From Amaranthus tricolor (Eukaryota > Streptophyta > Magnoliopsida > Caryophyllales > Amaranthaceae), in the NCBI RefSeq assembly GCF_026212465.1, contig NC_080057.1, forward strand, positions 10,595,263-10,659,262: a stretch of DNA of 64,000 nucleotides. The letters run 5' to 3'. Under the pieces are notes generated by a model. It worked only from the letters and a program-made list of their open reading frames with translations, was not told the DNA's origin and did no database searches. Positions within the stretch are counted from its first letter, which is position 1. Every line of letters starts with the position of its first letter. Positions 22,915 through 34,493 of the stretch are shown in pieces. The position numbers were made by a program, and so were the translations under genes.

Positions 22915-23523
22915 GAGTTTGAATAAGGCACAATTCAAGCAGCAACTTGAAGCTTCAGTGGACGATTTTTTTTATGAGAAATGCAAAGGGTTTGTTTTTA
23001 GAGAAATGCAAAGGGTTTTTTTTTAGGAGAAATGCAAAGGGTTTTTTTTAGGAGAAATGCAAGGGGTCATTATCAGCCTTAATGCTTAACATTAAAAAGG
23101 CTTAATTCTAGCTTTTGTTTAATGCTTTGTTTTCTGATTTTGTAAGGATGGAAGTTAAAAGGTTCTTTTAAGGAAGTTAAAAGGTTCCTTGAAGGCTTGT
23201 AACACTTGCATTATTTTTAGTATAAAAGAAACTCATTGCCATGCATTTTAGGCAAGTGAGATTGAAAACAAAATTCTGATTTTCTTTGTGAATTTCCTTG
23301 TGTTTACTTTGTGTTGCACACCCCTTTTATTCTTATTACTTAGTGTTTGAGAGTAAAAGCTTTGAGAGTTTAAAATACTTAGTGAATTTTTGCTGCTCAA
23401 AGAAACCATCCAATCTAGATAAGTTTCTAAGTTGCGTGGGTGTTCTCTTGTTTCGTTCCTTGTTGAGCTTGTTCTTAAGCTAACTCATACACTCTAAAAC
23501 GGTCGCATTACACTTCCACATCA
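22755..23523 (+). mobile_element. Ty3-gypsy LTR (769 bp), plus orientation
   Basis: Starts TGATGAGAATTC directly after the polypurine tract and ends CTTCCACATCA. The PBS TTGGTATCAGAGCC follows at 23525. A TATA-like AGTATAAAAGAAAC lies at about 23219. AGGAGAAATGCAAAGGGTTT is repeated near 22975-23060. Being preceded by a pol tail and followed by gag, it is an LTR shared between two tandem elements. Confidence 0.9.
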
Positions 23524-23577
23524 GTTGGTATCAGAGCCAAATTGTATTGAACGAGATTACACTCGTTAAAACGCAGC

Positions 23578-24656
23578 ATGGGTGATAATCAGTCCAATGT
23601 CGAAATATTAAAAGTAAGTGTGGATCAACTTCATGTAATGCACGATGGAATGAAGAGGCATGAAACAAAGATGGATGCCATTGGAGAGACGTTGCTTAGA
23701 GTGGGTAGAAGGGTAGAGGAATTAGAGAATTCCACTCCCACCCATGGCGAGTCCCATTTTCGTAACAATCAAGAAGATAGAAGTTTCAAACTAGACCTTC
23801 CTGAATTTGATGCTTCTAGTGATCCGGAGGTTTTTTATGATTGGGTATGAAGATTAGAGAATATTTTTGAGTATAAAGAGTATGATGATGATAAGAGTTG
23901 TAAAATGGCGACTCTTAATTTGACAAAACTTGTTGGGCTTTGGTATGATAACCTCAAAGCCAAGAGAAGGAGAGAAGGGAAAGAAAAGATTGCATCTTGG
24001 GAAAAACTCAAGAAGAAAATGGAGCAACGTTAAGTCCCACATGAATGTGTGCAAGATCAATATGTCAAACTAACTCGCCTAAATCAAGGTGAGCGTAATA
24101 TTGATGAATATGTGCGTGAGTTTGAGAAGCTTAGCTTGGTGTGTGACATACAAGAGAAGGAACCACTCAAAATTGCGCGTTTCACAAAGGGGCTTTCTAA
24201 ACTAATCTCTAATAAGGTGGATCTTCTACCTTATTCCACTTATGATGAGGTTGTGAAGGCTGCTAGGAAGGTTGAAGCACAAAACAAAGAGGAGAAACCG
24301 AAGAATGCTCCAAGACCCCCTTTTAGAGCGTTCTCTTCCGCGGGAAAAGGTGATTCTTTTCCTAGCCCGGCTAAATCAAATGTTCCTACTAACCCTTTGA
24401 AAACTTATGGAGGAAAACCAGATTTCAAGCAAGATGCATCCAAAAGAACTTGTTACAAGTGCCATGAAAGAGGACATATTGCTAGTGAATGTCCAAAACG
24501 GAATACACTTACTATTCAAGAAGGAGAGTGGGGTTTCGAAGAAGAGGAAGAGGAGGCGGAATATGAGGAATACGGTGCTGAAGAAAATGACGCCCCATTA
24601 TGTAGTGTTGTGAGAAGACTTCTACATTCCAAACCTCTCAAAGATATGCAACAATG
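23578..24656 (+). pseudogene. Ty3-gypsy gag with premature stops
   Basis: Gag begins MGDNQSNVEILK just after the PBS. The retrotransposon-gag domain follows (FKLDLPEFDASSDPEVFYDW ... LTRLNQGERNIDEYVREFEK). Then comes a basic/Pro linker and one CCHC zinc knuckle, CYKCHERGHIASECP (about 24451-24495). Stops at about 23848 (TGA) and 24031 (TAA) interrupt the frame. A Glu-rich tail ends at 24656. In the intact element this would form the capsid-like particle in the cytoplasm. Confidence 0.85.
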
Positions 24657-24689
24657 AGAGAACCTTTTTCATACTAGATGCAAGGTTCT

Positions 24690-26628
24690 AGACAAGGTTT
24701 TTGATGTGATTTTTGATGGAGGATCATGCACAGATGTGGCCTCAACTGAACTTGTAAGTAAGCTTAAATTACCTACACGAGATCATGCTAAACCTTACAA
24801 GTTAAATTGGCTGGATAATGACACCGGTTTAAAGGTTAAGAAACAAGCACTAGTTTCATTCACTATAGGAAATTTTTATGATGAACGTTGGTGTGATGTT
24901 TTACCTATGAGTGCGTGTCATATTTTGCTTGGTAGACCATGGCAATTTGATAGAAAAGCTATTCATGATGGTGTTTCTAATTTCTATACGGTCACTACCA
25001 AATTAGGAAAGAAGATTAGGTTGTTACCTTTGCCCTCTAAGGCTGAACCTATGGTGGAAAAGAAACCAAACTTCCTTATGTCTAGGAAGGAGTTTGAGGA
25101 AGAATGTGTGATAGAGGGAGGGGGGTTTCTGCTTATTGTAAAGCCCATTTTTGATGATGTTTCTCATGTGACTAACTCTATTCCGTTGAGAATCTTGCTT
25201 AAAGAATTTGCAGATGTATTTCCCGATGATTTGCCTAAAGGGTTGCCTCCAATTCGTGGTATTGAACATGCAATTGATTTGGTACCGGGAGCCTCATTAC
25301 CAAACAAGGCAGCCTATAGATGCAATCCCGAGCAAGCTAAGGAGTTGCAAAGACAAGTTGAAGAACTCATGGAAAAGGGCTTTGTGCGTGAAAGCCTTAG
25401 TCCATGTGCGGTGCCTGCCCTTTTGGTGCCAAAGAAAGAAGGAACTTGGAGGATGTGTATTGATAGTCATGCCATCAACAACATAACTATCAAATACAGA
25501 TTTCCCATGCCAAGGCTACAAGACATGCTTGATGAATTAAGTGGAGCCACGGGTTTTTTTCAAAATTGACTTGCAAATTGGTTATCATCAAATGAGAATT
25601 TGTGAAGGAGATGAATGGAAGACTGTTTTCAAGACAAAGCAAGGTCTATATGAATGGCTTGTCATGCCATTTAAACTTTGCAATGCTTCTAGTTCGTTCA
25701 TGAAACTCATGAATGAGGTATTACGTCCCTTTCTAAATAAATTCATTGTTGTATATTTAGATGATATTCTAGTATATAATAAAACTGAAAATGAGCATTT
25801 GATACATTTGAGAGTTTTACTTGAGGCATTGAGAGAGCATAAATTGTATGGAAAAATGGAAAAATGTACTTTCATGTGTAGTAGTATTTCTTTCCTAGGC
25901 TACATTTTTTCTAGTGAAGGAGTACAGGTTGACCCCGAGAAGGTGAAAGCTATCTCAACATGGAAGGTACCCAAGGATGTTCATGAGGTTAGAAGTTTTC
26001 ATGGATTAGCTTCATTTTACCGAGTCTTCATCAAGAACTTTTCCACTCTTATGGCGCCTTTAACGGAGCTCTTGAAGAAAGGTGCATTTCAATGGAATGA
26101 AGCAGCCCACAAAGCCTTTGAAGACGTCAAAACCAAGTTATGCAACGCTCCAATACTTGCATTACCTGATTTTGACAAGTTGTTTGAAGTAGAATGTGAT
26201 GCAAGTGGCGTAGGCATTGGTGCGGTTCTTGTTCAAGAAAGGAGTCCCATTTGTTATTTTAGTGAAAAGTTAAGTGGATTGTTGATCGTTTTTCTCAAAT
26301 GGCTCATTTCATTGCTTGTCACAAGACAGATGATGCATCTAAAGTTGCTGATTTGTACTTTCGAGAAATATTACGCCTACATGGAGTGCCAAGGACCATT
26401 GTTTCTGATAGGGACACTAAGTTCCTAAGTCATTTTGGAGTACTCTTTGGAAGTTGGTAGGTACTAAACTCCTTTTTAGTACTTCTCATCATCCACAAAC
26501 GGATGGTCAAACAGAGGTCACAAATCGCACTTTGGGATCCTTATTGCGTGGTCTAGAGAGTAGAACGCAAAAGTATTAGGATGTGAAGTTGGCTCATTTT
26601 TCCATTTTTCCATACAATTTATGCTCTC
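24690..26628 (+). pseudogene. Ty3-gypsy pol (PR-RT-RNaseH-INT) with frameshift and internal deletion
   Basis: The protease region reads FDVIFDGGSCTDVAS and ILLGRPWQFDR. Reverse transcriptase runs from about 25210 (RGIEHAIDLVPG) through WRMCIDSHAINN to [13 protein letters not shown] (YLDD near 25757). A T-run at about 25553-25560 shifts the frame. RNase H starts [16 protein letters not shown] (26187) but at about 26281 joins integrase sequence in another frame ([20 protein letters not shown] ... [26 protein letters not shown]). The rest of RNase H, the integrase zinc finger and the first catalytic part are deleted. Integrase ends at about 26628, where the inverted LTR begins. Confidence 0.88.
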
Positions 26629-26633
26629 TCAAC

Positions 26634-27376
26634 TGATGTGGAAGTGTAATGGGACTGTTTTAAAGTGTATGAGTTAGCTTAAGAACAAGCTCAACAAGGA
26701 ACGAAACAAAAGAACACCCACGCAACTTAGAAACTTATTCTAGATTGGATGGTTTCTTTGAGCAACAAAAATTCACTAAGTATTTTAAACTCTCAAAGCT
26801 TTTACTCTCAAACACTAAGTAATAAGAATAAAAGGGGCGTGCAACACAAAGTAAACACAAAGAAATTCACAAAGAAAATCAGAATTTTTTTTTCAATCTC
26901 ACTAGCCTAAAATGCAAGGCAATGAGTTTCTTTTATACTAAAAATAATGCAAGTGTTACAAGCCTTCAAGGAACCTTTTAACTTCCTTCAAGGAACCTTT
27001 TAACTTCCACCCTTACAAAATCAGAAAACAAAACATTAAACAAAAGCTAGAATTAAGCCTTTTTAATGTTAAGCATTAAGGCTGATAATGACCCCTTGCA
27101 TTTCTCCTAAAAAAAACCCTTTGCATTTCTCCTAAAAAAAAACTCTTTGCATTTCTCCTAAAAAAACGTCCACTAAAGCTTCAAGTTGCTGCTTGAATTG
27201 TGCCTTATTCAAACTCCCATTTAAGGCAAGTAATAAAGGATTGCTTTGAAGAGAATCCCACGAAATTAGCAGCCATTTGCTTGACATTTGCGTGGCTAAG
27301 TAAAGCATGGACCGTAGCTTGTGTTGTAGGAACCGTAACTTGATGATCTTGGACTTCGTGGACTGAATTCTCATCA
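26634..27376 (-). mobile_element. Ty3-gypsy LTR, inverted relative to 22755-23523
   Basis: Reads on the minus strand TGATGAGAATTC ... CCACATCA and is closely similar to the plus-oriented LTR. The flanking five-base pairs (TCAAC and GAGAT) do not match. After its 3' end only GTTG of the PBS context is kept before integrase-derived sequence. Its 5' side abuts a copia protease motif at 27377. This is a rearranged LTR, not a clean solo insertion. Confidence 0.88.
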
Positions 27377-28700
27377 GAGATAATTTTCCACTCACGTGCT
27401 TTGCACATCCACTATTAAGAATCCTTTTGCTAGGAACCTACAAAACAACATATCAAACCTTTCGGCTTTACCACTTATAAAATTTGTTGTCATATTCAAA
27501 ATCAACTATGTTAGGTGATATGGTTCCTTTGACAACCCAAATTTGTCTAGCAATTTCTATGTGTTGAAAAGGATAAGTATTTTTAATAATATGAGGGTCG
27601 GTTTTTTATAGGGGCGTGCAAACTTTAAGTGATCTTTCTTGCTGCAGTATGAACAAATAGGATCATGCAATTACATTTAAGTTTGACAAAAGTGGTTTAG
27701 TTCTTTTTGAGAAAAACATTTTGCTTATGACCAATACCATTTTTGTCACAAGGTTTTTAACTTGAACTTTATAATTTATTAAGTTCTTATTCCAATTTGG
27801 CAAATGTGACAAGCATATCACTTTGAGATTTACATTTCCCAATTAGATCTTTCTTCTTCTTTTCTAATCTATCTTTGGAATAGTTTAGAGAAGTTAGTTC
27901 TGATTCAAAAAATTGTTATCATACGTCAGGGCCCTGACTATGTTATCTTAACCAGCTTTCTGCCATGACACTAAAATCAAAAACAAATTTTGATTTTTCA
28001 AATTGAGATTCAAAATCTATATAAAGAATGAAGCTCATCTAATTTTTGCAATAAAATTTCTTCTCTTGTTTGTCTTTCAAAAACTTTGTTTCTAAGAGAT
28101 TTTATTTCAAGTGTTGAATATTCCTCATTTTGAAGAAGGTTTAGAAACATATCTTTAAGCACTTCCTTAGGTCCATTTATAAGATTTTCTATTGTTACCT
28201 CAATAGGAGCTTCTAAATCCTTGGTAATTCTTCACGTGCCATGAGACAAAGATCATCATTTTTTCGACTCACTAAAAGAATCTGAATCACTTAAAGTAAC
28301 AAACATGGCTTTCTTTTTTCATGCCTTTTATTATCCTTTCTTTTGGAGCAGTTTCCTACTCAAGTTTAAGCCATTATGAGTTAGTTGGCGTGTGGGTGAA
28401 AAGTCAGAATGAGAAGACATGACAAACATATCCTTGGCGTGTTCAAATGCCAGAGAATTTGGGGTAGAATCATCCACATTATTTATGAACTTTAACAAGT
28501 AGAATTTTAGAAATTATGATTTCTTAACCCATTACAAAGCTTCTTAAAGCGAGAAATCCATCTACTGTGGTAAAAGACAAGTTTTTATAGAAGATCTTAA
28601 CTAAAGTTGGGTAAGTTGTAGAGTCAGGGTCTAACAATTTCTGGGTGATGATTCAATGAAAGAAGAAACAATGTCAAAATCCTCAAAAACAAAGAATATC
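27377..28700 (-). pseudogene. Copia-type gag/protease remnant
   Basis: On the minus strand, 27415-27377 reads NSGCAKHVSGKLS, a decayed copia protease DSG(C)SKHMTG site. It is cut by the gypsy LTR. Just upstream, near 27690-27630, is a CCHC knuckle-like DPICSYCSKKDHLKFARPYK. Upstream to 28700 is Lys/Glu-rich sequence with many stops but stretches of coding-like residues (NSLAFEHAKDMFVMSSHSDF). Orientation matches the copia pol at 29.6-31.3 kb. Boundaries are approximate. Confidence 0.6.
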
Positions 28701-28739
28701 GATCTACAAAAGAAAGAGAACAGTGCTTAAGAATATCGA

Positions 28740-29354
28740 TCCACTTACCAAAAGCCGTGTGGTTTCCAAACCACGTTTTGGGAACCTCAAGTGCAGCAAG
28801 TGGAGAGGGTATGGAAGGTGTTGGCGTTTCAAGGTTTAGAGACCTTGTAGACGATTCAGCATTTTCCTTCTTTGAAAAACGAGTGAGTTTTCTTCTAGGT
28901 GCCTTTGATGAATCATTGAAGGAATTCGAAAAGGAAGTTGGAAGGAAATAAAAAATTGAAAGGGTTATTCTGATTTTGTGGCGTTAAGGGATAGATTTGG
29001 ACTAAAGTAATTATTGTTTTTGTAAATGTCATCCAAATGGTAATTAGGATTGAACCAAATTCATGAACCATTTGTTTGTTGTTGTATGAAGATAATTTTA
29101 AAAAAAATTCTAAGTATTTATCCAATATTATCAAGTATTCTTTGTTAATTTAAAGATACTTCATAATTTAATCCCATTTTTATATGTTTAAATATTATAC
29201 CAAGAATTGAAATTAATTTTCAATTCTCAAATACATTTAAAACATCACACTTAAGACACATTGTCACGTAAATATTACATGCGTTTTAATCACAATATTT
29301 TTCATATAAAATATTCATGCAAATATATTAGAGTAATAAATTAAATTACTCCCC
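28740..29354 (-). other. Probable degenerate copia LTR region
   Basis: Lies between the polypurine tract TTTAGGGGGAGTAA (minus strand, about 29367-29354) of the upstream copia pol and the gag remnant to the left, where a shared LTR would be expected. I could not define TG...CA ends or a PBS. The small plus-strand frame at 28757-28951 is not supported by any domain. Confidence 0.35.
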
Positions 29355-29619
29355 CTAAACACATGCATAATATTTAATTGATCCCCATAGATCATGCAAC
29401 TTCATTTAACATACCAAGTTCCATACGTATATATGCAAAACGATCTGGACTTAAAGGCTTTAAAATATCGTCTAGTACTTGGTTTTCCGTATAAAGGATA
29501 AAGTTACATTACCTTTCTCTACATGATCACATATAAAATGATGATGTACCTCAATATGCTTTGTACTTGAATGTTGCACCGGATTCTTTGTTATGCAAAT
29601 TGCACTTGTGTTGTCACAT

Positions 29620-31260
29620 TTAATTGGTATGCCCTTGAGATTGATACCAATATTTCAAAGCTGTTGTGCAATCCATAATATTTATGAGCAACACGCACTG
29701 GCTGCAATATAATCGGCTTTGGCTTTTTGACAAAGCCACTAAGTTTTGTTTATTTGAATGCCATGAGATAAAAGATGATCCCAAAAATTGACAAGATCTC
29801 AAAGTATTCTTTCTAACCACTTTATATCCCGCATAATCTACATCTGAAAAACCAACCAAATCAAAATCGCTACTACTAGGGTACCATATACTAAAGTCTT
29901 TATTCCTATGTAGATATCTAAAGATTCTTTTAACCGCCGTTAAATGAGATTCTTTTGGATTAGCTTGAAAACAAGCGCATAAGTAAACACTAAACATTAT
30001 ATCAAGACAACTAGCTGTTAGATATAATAATGAACCTATCATACCTCTATAAGATGTTTGATCAACATTATTACCATTAAGATCTTAATCTAAGCTAATT
30101 GTTGCATTCATGGGAGTATTAGCACTTTTACATTGATCCATATTATACTTCTTTAAAAGATCTCTAACAAACTTACTTTGACAAATAAATATGTCATTCT
30201 TCTTTTGTTTCATTGAAGTCCAACAAAGAATGTCAAGTCTCCCATCATGATCATTTCAAATTCTTTACACGTAATCTCAGAAAATTCCTTGCATAAAGAA
30301 TCATTAGTAGCTCCAAACAAGATATCATCAACATATACATGAACAACAAGAATATCTTTACCATTAGTTTTAATAAAAAGTATTTATTCAATTTTATAGC
30401 TTTAAAAGTTATTCGCAAGTAGATATGCGCTAAATATGTCATACCAAAATATTGGAGCTTGTATCAACCATATGATGCTTTGTTTAGTTTTAAATACATG
30501 ATTAAGCATATTAGGATTTTCAAAACCAAGGGGGTTCTTAACATAGACTTCTTATAAATAGTCATTGAAAACTGCACATTTAACATCCATTTGATTTAAT
30601 TTTATATTAATGTAAGAAGCAAAAGCAATCATGATTCGAATAGATTCTAATCTAGCAAGGGTGCAAAAGTTTCATTATAAATAATACCTTCTTCTATATT
30701 ATATTCCTGAGCTACTAACCTTGTTTTGTTCCTTATGATCTCTCCATGCTCATTTAGCTTGTTTCCAAACACCCATCTAGTTCCAATGATAGTGCGATCC
30801 TTTTATATTTCAATTAGATCCCATATTTTTTTCTTTCAAACTCGTTTAGTTCACTTTGCATTACAATGATTCATATTGGTTTCTTTTTAGCTTCCTTAAC
30901 ATCCTTTCATTCTACAAGAGAAACAAAAGTAGAAAATGCACATATGTTTTTAAAAGAAGATCGAGATTGTATACCTTTTGTTGGATCACTAATGATATAT
31001 TCTGGAGGATGTTGAGATGATAATCTCAATCTCCTTCTTAGTATGGATGGTGTGTAGTTATTAAGAGAGCTGGTTGGCACTTGCTTCGATATGCCTTTAG
31101 TTGGAGAATCAAGTTGTGAGTCTTCAATGAGCTCAACCTTTTTATCCTCGACATCTTCAAGACTTTTTATTGGCTCTTGCATATTTTTCTTTCCATCTTC
31201 ATCTTATTTATTAACCTTTTCTTCATCTTCACTTTCGTCATCAAAATGCTTATTATGAGT
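29620..31260 (-). pseudogene. Degenerate copia reverse transcriptase / RNase H
   Basis: Minus-strand fragments in pol order. A Ser/Pro-rich linker (31182-30907) comes first. An RT segment near 30370-30300 reads, in the best frame, ILVVHVYVDDILFG, with the copia YVDD. The later part (30042-29640) has SLLYLTASCLDIMFSV, KESHLTAVKRIFRYL and the RNase H start (DFDLVGFSDVDYAGYK). Several frameshifts and stops occur. The sequence style resembles SIRE/Maximus-type copia, but lineage is only inferred. Confidence 0.75.
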
Positions 31261-31454
31261 TAACTCATTAAATCCTTCGCTCAATATACCATTATCTGAT
31301 TCATCAAACACAACATGATTGCTTTCTTCTACTATACTATATGCTTATTTAGTACTCTATCGGCCCGTTTGGTACATGGTATTAGAGAGCGGTAATGGTA
31401 ATAAAATTAAGTAATAAAAAATTTGGTTGTTTGGATGTCTTCAATGGTAATGGA

Positions 31455-31719
31455 TGGTAAAATAGTGAATGGATTTATTTGGAGAGGAAGATGAGTGAAT
31501 ATGTAGAATGAATATTGTTCTTCATTGCACAAAAAATTGATTACATCAATGGGTATTTATAGTGCAAGTTTACTAAAATATCTTAGATATTTTTAATTTT
31601 TTAATTACTTTTCTAGGATCTTCCATTATATTATTTTAGATATTTTTATTTTTTAATTCTTTAGTTTAGATATTTTTATATTTAATTAAAATCCTAGATT
31701 TTTCTAGATTATTTTAACA
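31455..31719 (-). repeat. Copia 3' LTR
   Basis: On the minus strand it begins TGTTAAAATAATCTAG directly after the polypurine tract. Contains a TATA-like TATAAATACCC on that strand at about 31563. Confidence 0.93.
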
Positions 31720-31725
31720 CTCCCC

Positions 31726-33711
31726 CTAATCTGAAAAATCTTGAACTCTAAGTCGTCTTCTGAAATCGATAAATCTATCAGTTGATATGGGTTTTGTGAA
31801 AATGTCTGCGAGCTCCTCCTCCGTCTTGCAGAATTGTAGTTCGATCTCTTTCTTATCTACTAACTCACGAATATAGTGATGTCGTATCTCGATGTGCTTT
31901 GATCTGCTATGAAACACTGGATTCTTCGTCATTGCTATTGTTGACATGTTGTCGCAGAACATTGTAGTTGGTGTCTCTTGCTTATGTTGTAGATCGATTA
32001 ATATCCTTCTCAGCCAGACTGCTTCACATGCTGCACTTGTTGCTGCAATGTACTCTGCTTCTGCTGATGATAAAGCTACTGTCGCCTGTTTTTTTGATGA
32101 CCATGAGACCACTTTGTTTCCAAGCTGAAATACGTACCCGCTTGTACTTTTTCTATCATCCACGCTTCCAGCCCAGTCGCTATCGGTGTATCCTGTGAGC
32201 TTGAAATCTTTTTCAGTTTCGTACATGATCCCATAGCTTTTTGTTCCCTTAATGTATCTGAGAATCCTCTTTGCTGCTGTTAGATGATCCTTGCTCGGTT
32301 CACTCATGAACCTGGATACGATGCTGACAGCGTTGACTATATCTGGTCTTGTATGTGTGAGATAGATAAGAGAGCCGACCAAGCTTTGATACATTGCTCC
32401 GTCGACTTTTGGTTTGCCATCGTACTTTGATAACTTCTCATTGATTGCCATTGGTGTAGCTAGCGGTTTACATTCACCCATGTTGAATTTCTTGAGAAGG
32501 TCTTCTGCATATTTCTCTTGTGATAGAAATATTTTTCCTGGGCTTTGTTTGATTTGTATGCCAAGGAAGTATTTCATTGTACCAAGGTTTGTCCTCTCGT
32601 ACTCCTTCATCATAGCCTTTTTAAATTCTTCGATCATCGTTGGGTGTGTGCCTGTATAGATTAGATCATCCACGTACAAGCATAAAATGAGAAAGTTGTT
32701 ACCTTGTGTCTTGATGTATAGTGAAGGTTCACTCGGACTCTTGATGAAGCCATGCTGGAGAAGATAATTGTCGATGTTGCTGTTCCACGCTCGGGGTGCT
32801 TGTTTGAGTCCGTACAGAGCTTTTCGAAGGCAGTATACTTTGTCTTCTTGGCCTTTGATGACGTATCCCTGCGGTTGCTCGACGTACACTTCTTCTTCAA
32901 GTTCTCCATTTAGAAATGCTGATTTGACATCGAGTTGAAAGACTGGTAGCTGATGCTGTGCTGCTAATGCCAGGACTGTTCTGATTGTCTCCATGCGGAC
33001 AACTGGTGCATATGTTTCGTTGAAGTCGATTCCTGGTTGTTGCGCATATCCCTTTGCTACGAGCCTTGCTTTGTACTTGTTGATGGAGCCATCATCATTA
33101 TGTTTCACCTTGTAGACCCACTTGAGTCCGATGACTTCCTTGTCTTGTGGTTTGTCTACAAGTTTCCATGTGTGATTCTTCTCGATCATTTTCATTTCTT
33201 CGTTCATAGCCTCAATCCAGGTTTCTTCTTGTGCTGCTTCTTGAAATGTTTGTGGCTCACTAGAGAAGAGAGCCATCATTGCTTGGTCACAATGGTAATC
33301 TTGTAACCATGATGGCGGTTGCCGATCTCGTGTTGATCTTCGGGCTTCTTGAGGTTGAGGAGTTGAACGTGATGTTTGGCTTCTTGAGCTTGGGAATGAT
33401 CTTGTACTTTCAGGTGTACTTGGACTCGGAGATGATGGGTTTGTTGGTTGGTCTGCTCCGTCTTCTTCACTTGGATCTCTTAGGAGAGTATCTCCTTCGC
33501 GAGCTTCAGTTTCTTTTTCTTTCCACGTCCATTCGGCTGCTTCGTCGAAAATTACGTCTCTAGAGATGATTAATTGTTTAGATTCAGGCTTGTAAAGGCG
33601 ATATCCTTTTGTTTCGTGATTGTATCCAATGAATATGCATTTTTCTCCCTTCTCGTCGAGCTTTTCTCGATTCTCCTTTGGGATGTGGGCATAAGCTACG
33701 CATCCGAACAC
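31726..33711 (-). CDS. Copia RT-RNase H polyprotein part (open, 661 codons)
   Basis: Starts in the C-terminal integrase region (MFGCVAYAHIPKENREKLDE, KCIFIGYNHETKGYRLY), then a Ser/Pro/Thr linker. The copia RT follows: WKLVDKPQDKEVIGLKWVYK, KARLVAKGYAQQPGIDF, LDVKSAFLNGELEEEVYVEQ. The catalytic motif is CLYVDDLIYTG (about residues 353-363). Then come the connection region and RNase H (LTGYTDSDWAGSVDDRKSTS, ALSSAEAEYIA, DNMSTIAMTKNP), ending at the polypurine tract. The whole frame is open, unlike the upstream parts. It is not an independent gene, because its first methionine is internal to the polyprotein. Confidence 0.9.
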   Translation of the reverse strand: MFGCVAYAHIPKENREKLDEKGEKCIFIGYNHETKGYRLYKPESKQLIISRDVIFDEAAEWTWKEKETEAREGDTLLRDPSEEDGADQPTNPSSPSPSTPESTRSFPSSRSQTSRSTPQPQEARRSTRDRQPPSWLQDYHCDQAMMALFSSEPQTFQEAAQEETWIEAMNEEMKMIEKNHTWKLVDKPQDKEVIGLKWVYKVKHNDDGSINKYKARLVAKGYAQQPGIDFNETYAPVVRMETIRTVLALAAQHQLPVFQLDVKSAFLNGELEEEVYVEQPQGYVIKGQEDKVYCLRKALYGLKQAPRAWNSNIDNYLLQHGFIKSPSEPSLYIKTQGNNFLILCLYVDDLIYTGTHPTMIEEFKKAMMKEYERTNLGTMKYFLGIQIKQSPGKIFLSQEKYAEDLLKKFNMGECKPLATPMAINEKLSKYDGKPKVDGAMYQSLVGSLIYLTHTRPDIVNAVSIVSRFMSEPSKDHLTAAKRILRYIKGTKSYGIMYETEKDFKLTGYTDSDWAGSVDDRKSTSGYVFQLGNKVVSWSSKKQATVALSSAEAEYIAATSAACEAVWLRRILIDLQHKQETPTTMFCDNMSTIAMTKNPVFHSRSKHIEIRHHYIRELVDKKEIELQFCKTEEELADIFTKPISTDRFIDFRRRLRVQDFSD

Positions 33712-33761
33712 TTTGAGGTATTCTACTCTTGGCTTTCTCTTGTGCCAGGCTTCATATGGCG

Positions 33762-34475
33762 TTAAATCCCTAACTGCTTTTGTGGGAGATCTATTGAGGA
33801 TATATACTGCCGTGTGAACAGCTTCGGCCCAGTATCCTTTGGTAGATGTTTACCCTGCATCATGCTGCGGGCCATCTCTGCTATAGTGCGGTTTTTCCTT
33901 TCCGCGACACCATTTTTTTGTGGTGTACGCCTTGCTGTAAGTTCTCTTTTAATCCCATGCTTCTTACAGAAGTTGTTGAATTCGTTGTTTGTAAATTCTC
34001 CGCCACGATCTGTTCTAAGAATTTTAAGAGAATGCCCACTTTGATTTTCTGTGAGGGCTTTGAATTCCATGAAGTGAGAAAAAGGTTCTGATTTTTTCTC
34101 CAGGAAATATACCCACATCATGCGGGAGTAGTCATCTACGAACAGAAGAAAATATCTTTTTCCGCCAAGAGACGGATTCTTGGTAAGACCCCAGATATCT
34201 GCATGAACAAGCTCTAGAGGAGCCTTGGCCCTCCAAGGTGCGGTAGGAAATGGCAATCTGTGCATCTTGCCATATATACAGCCTTCACAAATTTTTCTTT
34301 CATTTTTTATTGATGGTAGTCCAATTACCATTTCTTTTTGTTTTAATAGTTTTAGACTGTTAAAATTTAGATGCCCGAATCTCAAATGCCATAAGGTGGA
34401 TTCATCATTTATTGAGCTTAAAGCCAATTTTTCTTCAAATGGCAATTTTAATGGGAATATTTTGTTAGGAGCCAT
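33762..34475 (-). pseudogene. Copia integrase part
   Basis: Shows the zinc-binding HHCC part (LWHLRFGHLN ... CEGCIYGKMHR) and the catalytic core: VHADIWG with the first Asp, LKILRTDRGGEF with the second, and GVAERKNRTIAEMARSM with the Glu. It is followed downstream by a frameshift near 33760 before the RT-RNase H frame. Upstream a TAA (34494-34496) separates it from the protease part in the same frame. Confidence 0.9.
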
Positions 34476-34493
34476 TTCAACAGTTATTATTAT

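Noticed and set aside
26634..27376. Clean solo gypsy LTR insertion
   Set aside because: Five-base flanks TCAAC and GAGAT differ, and the right flank is copia protease sequence while the left is gypsy integrase.
28757..28951. Small plus-strand ORF as a gene
   Set aside because: It lies in a probable LTR region of minus-strand copia and has no recognisable domain or partner exon.
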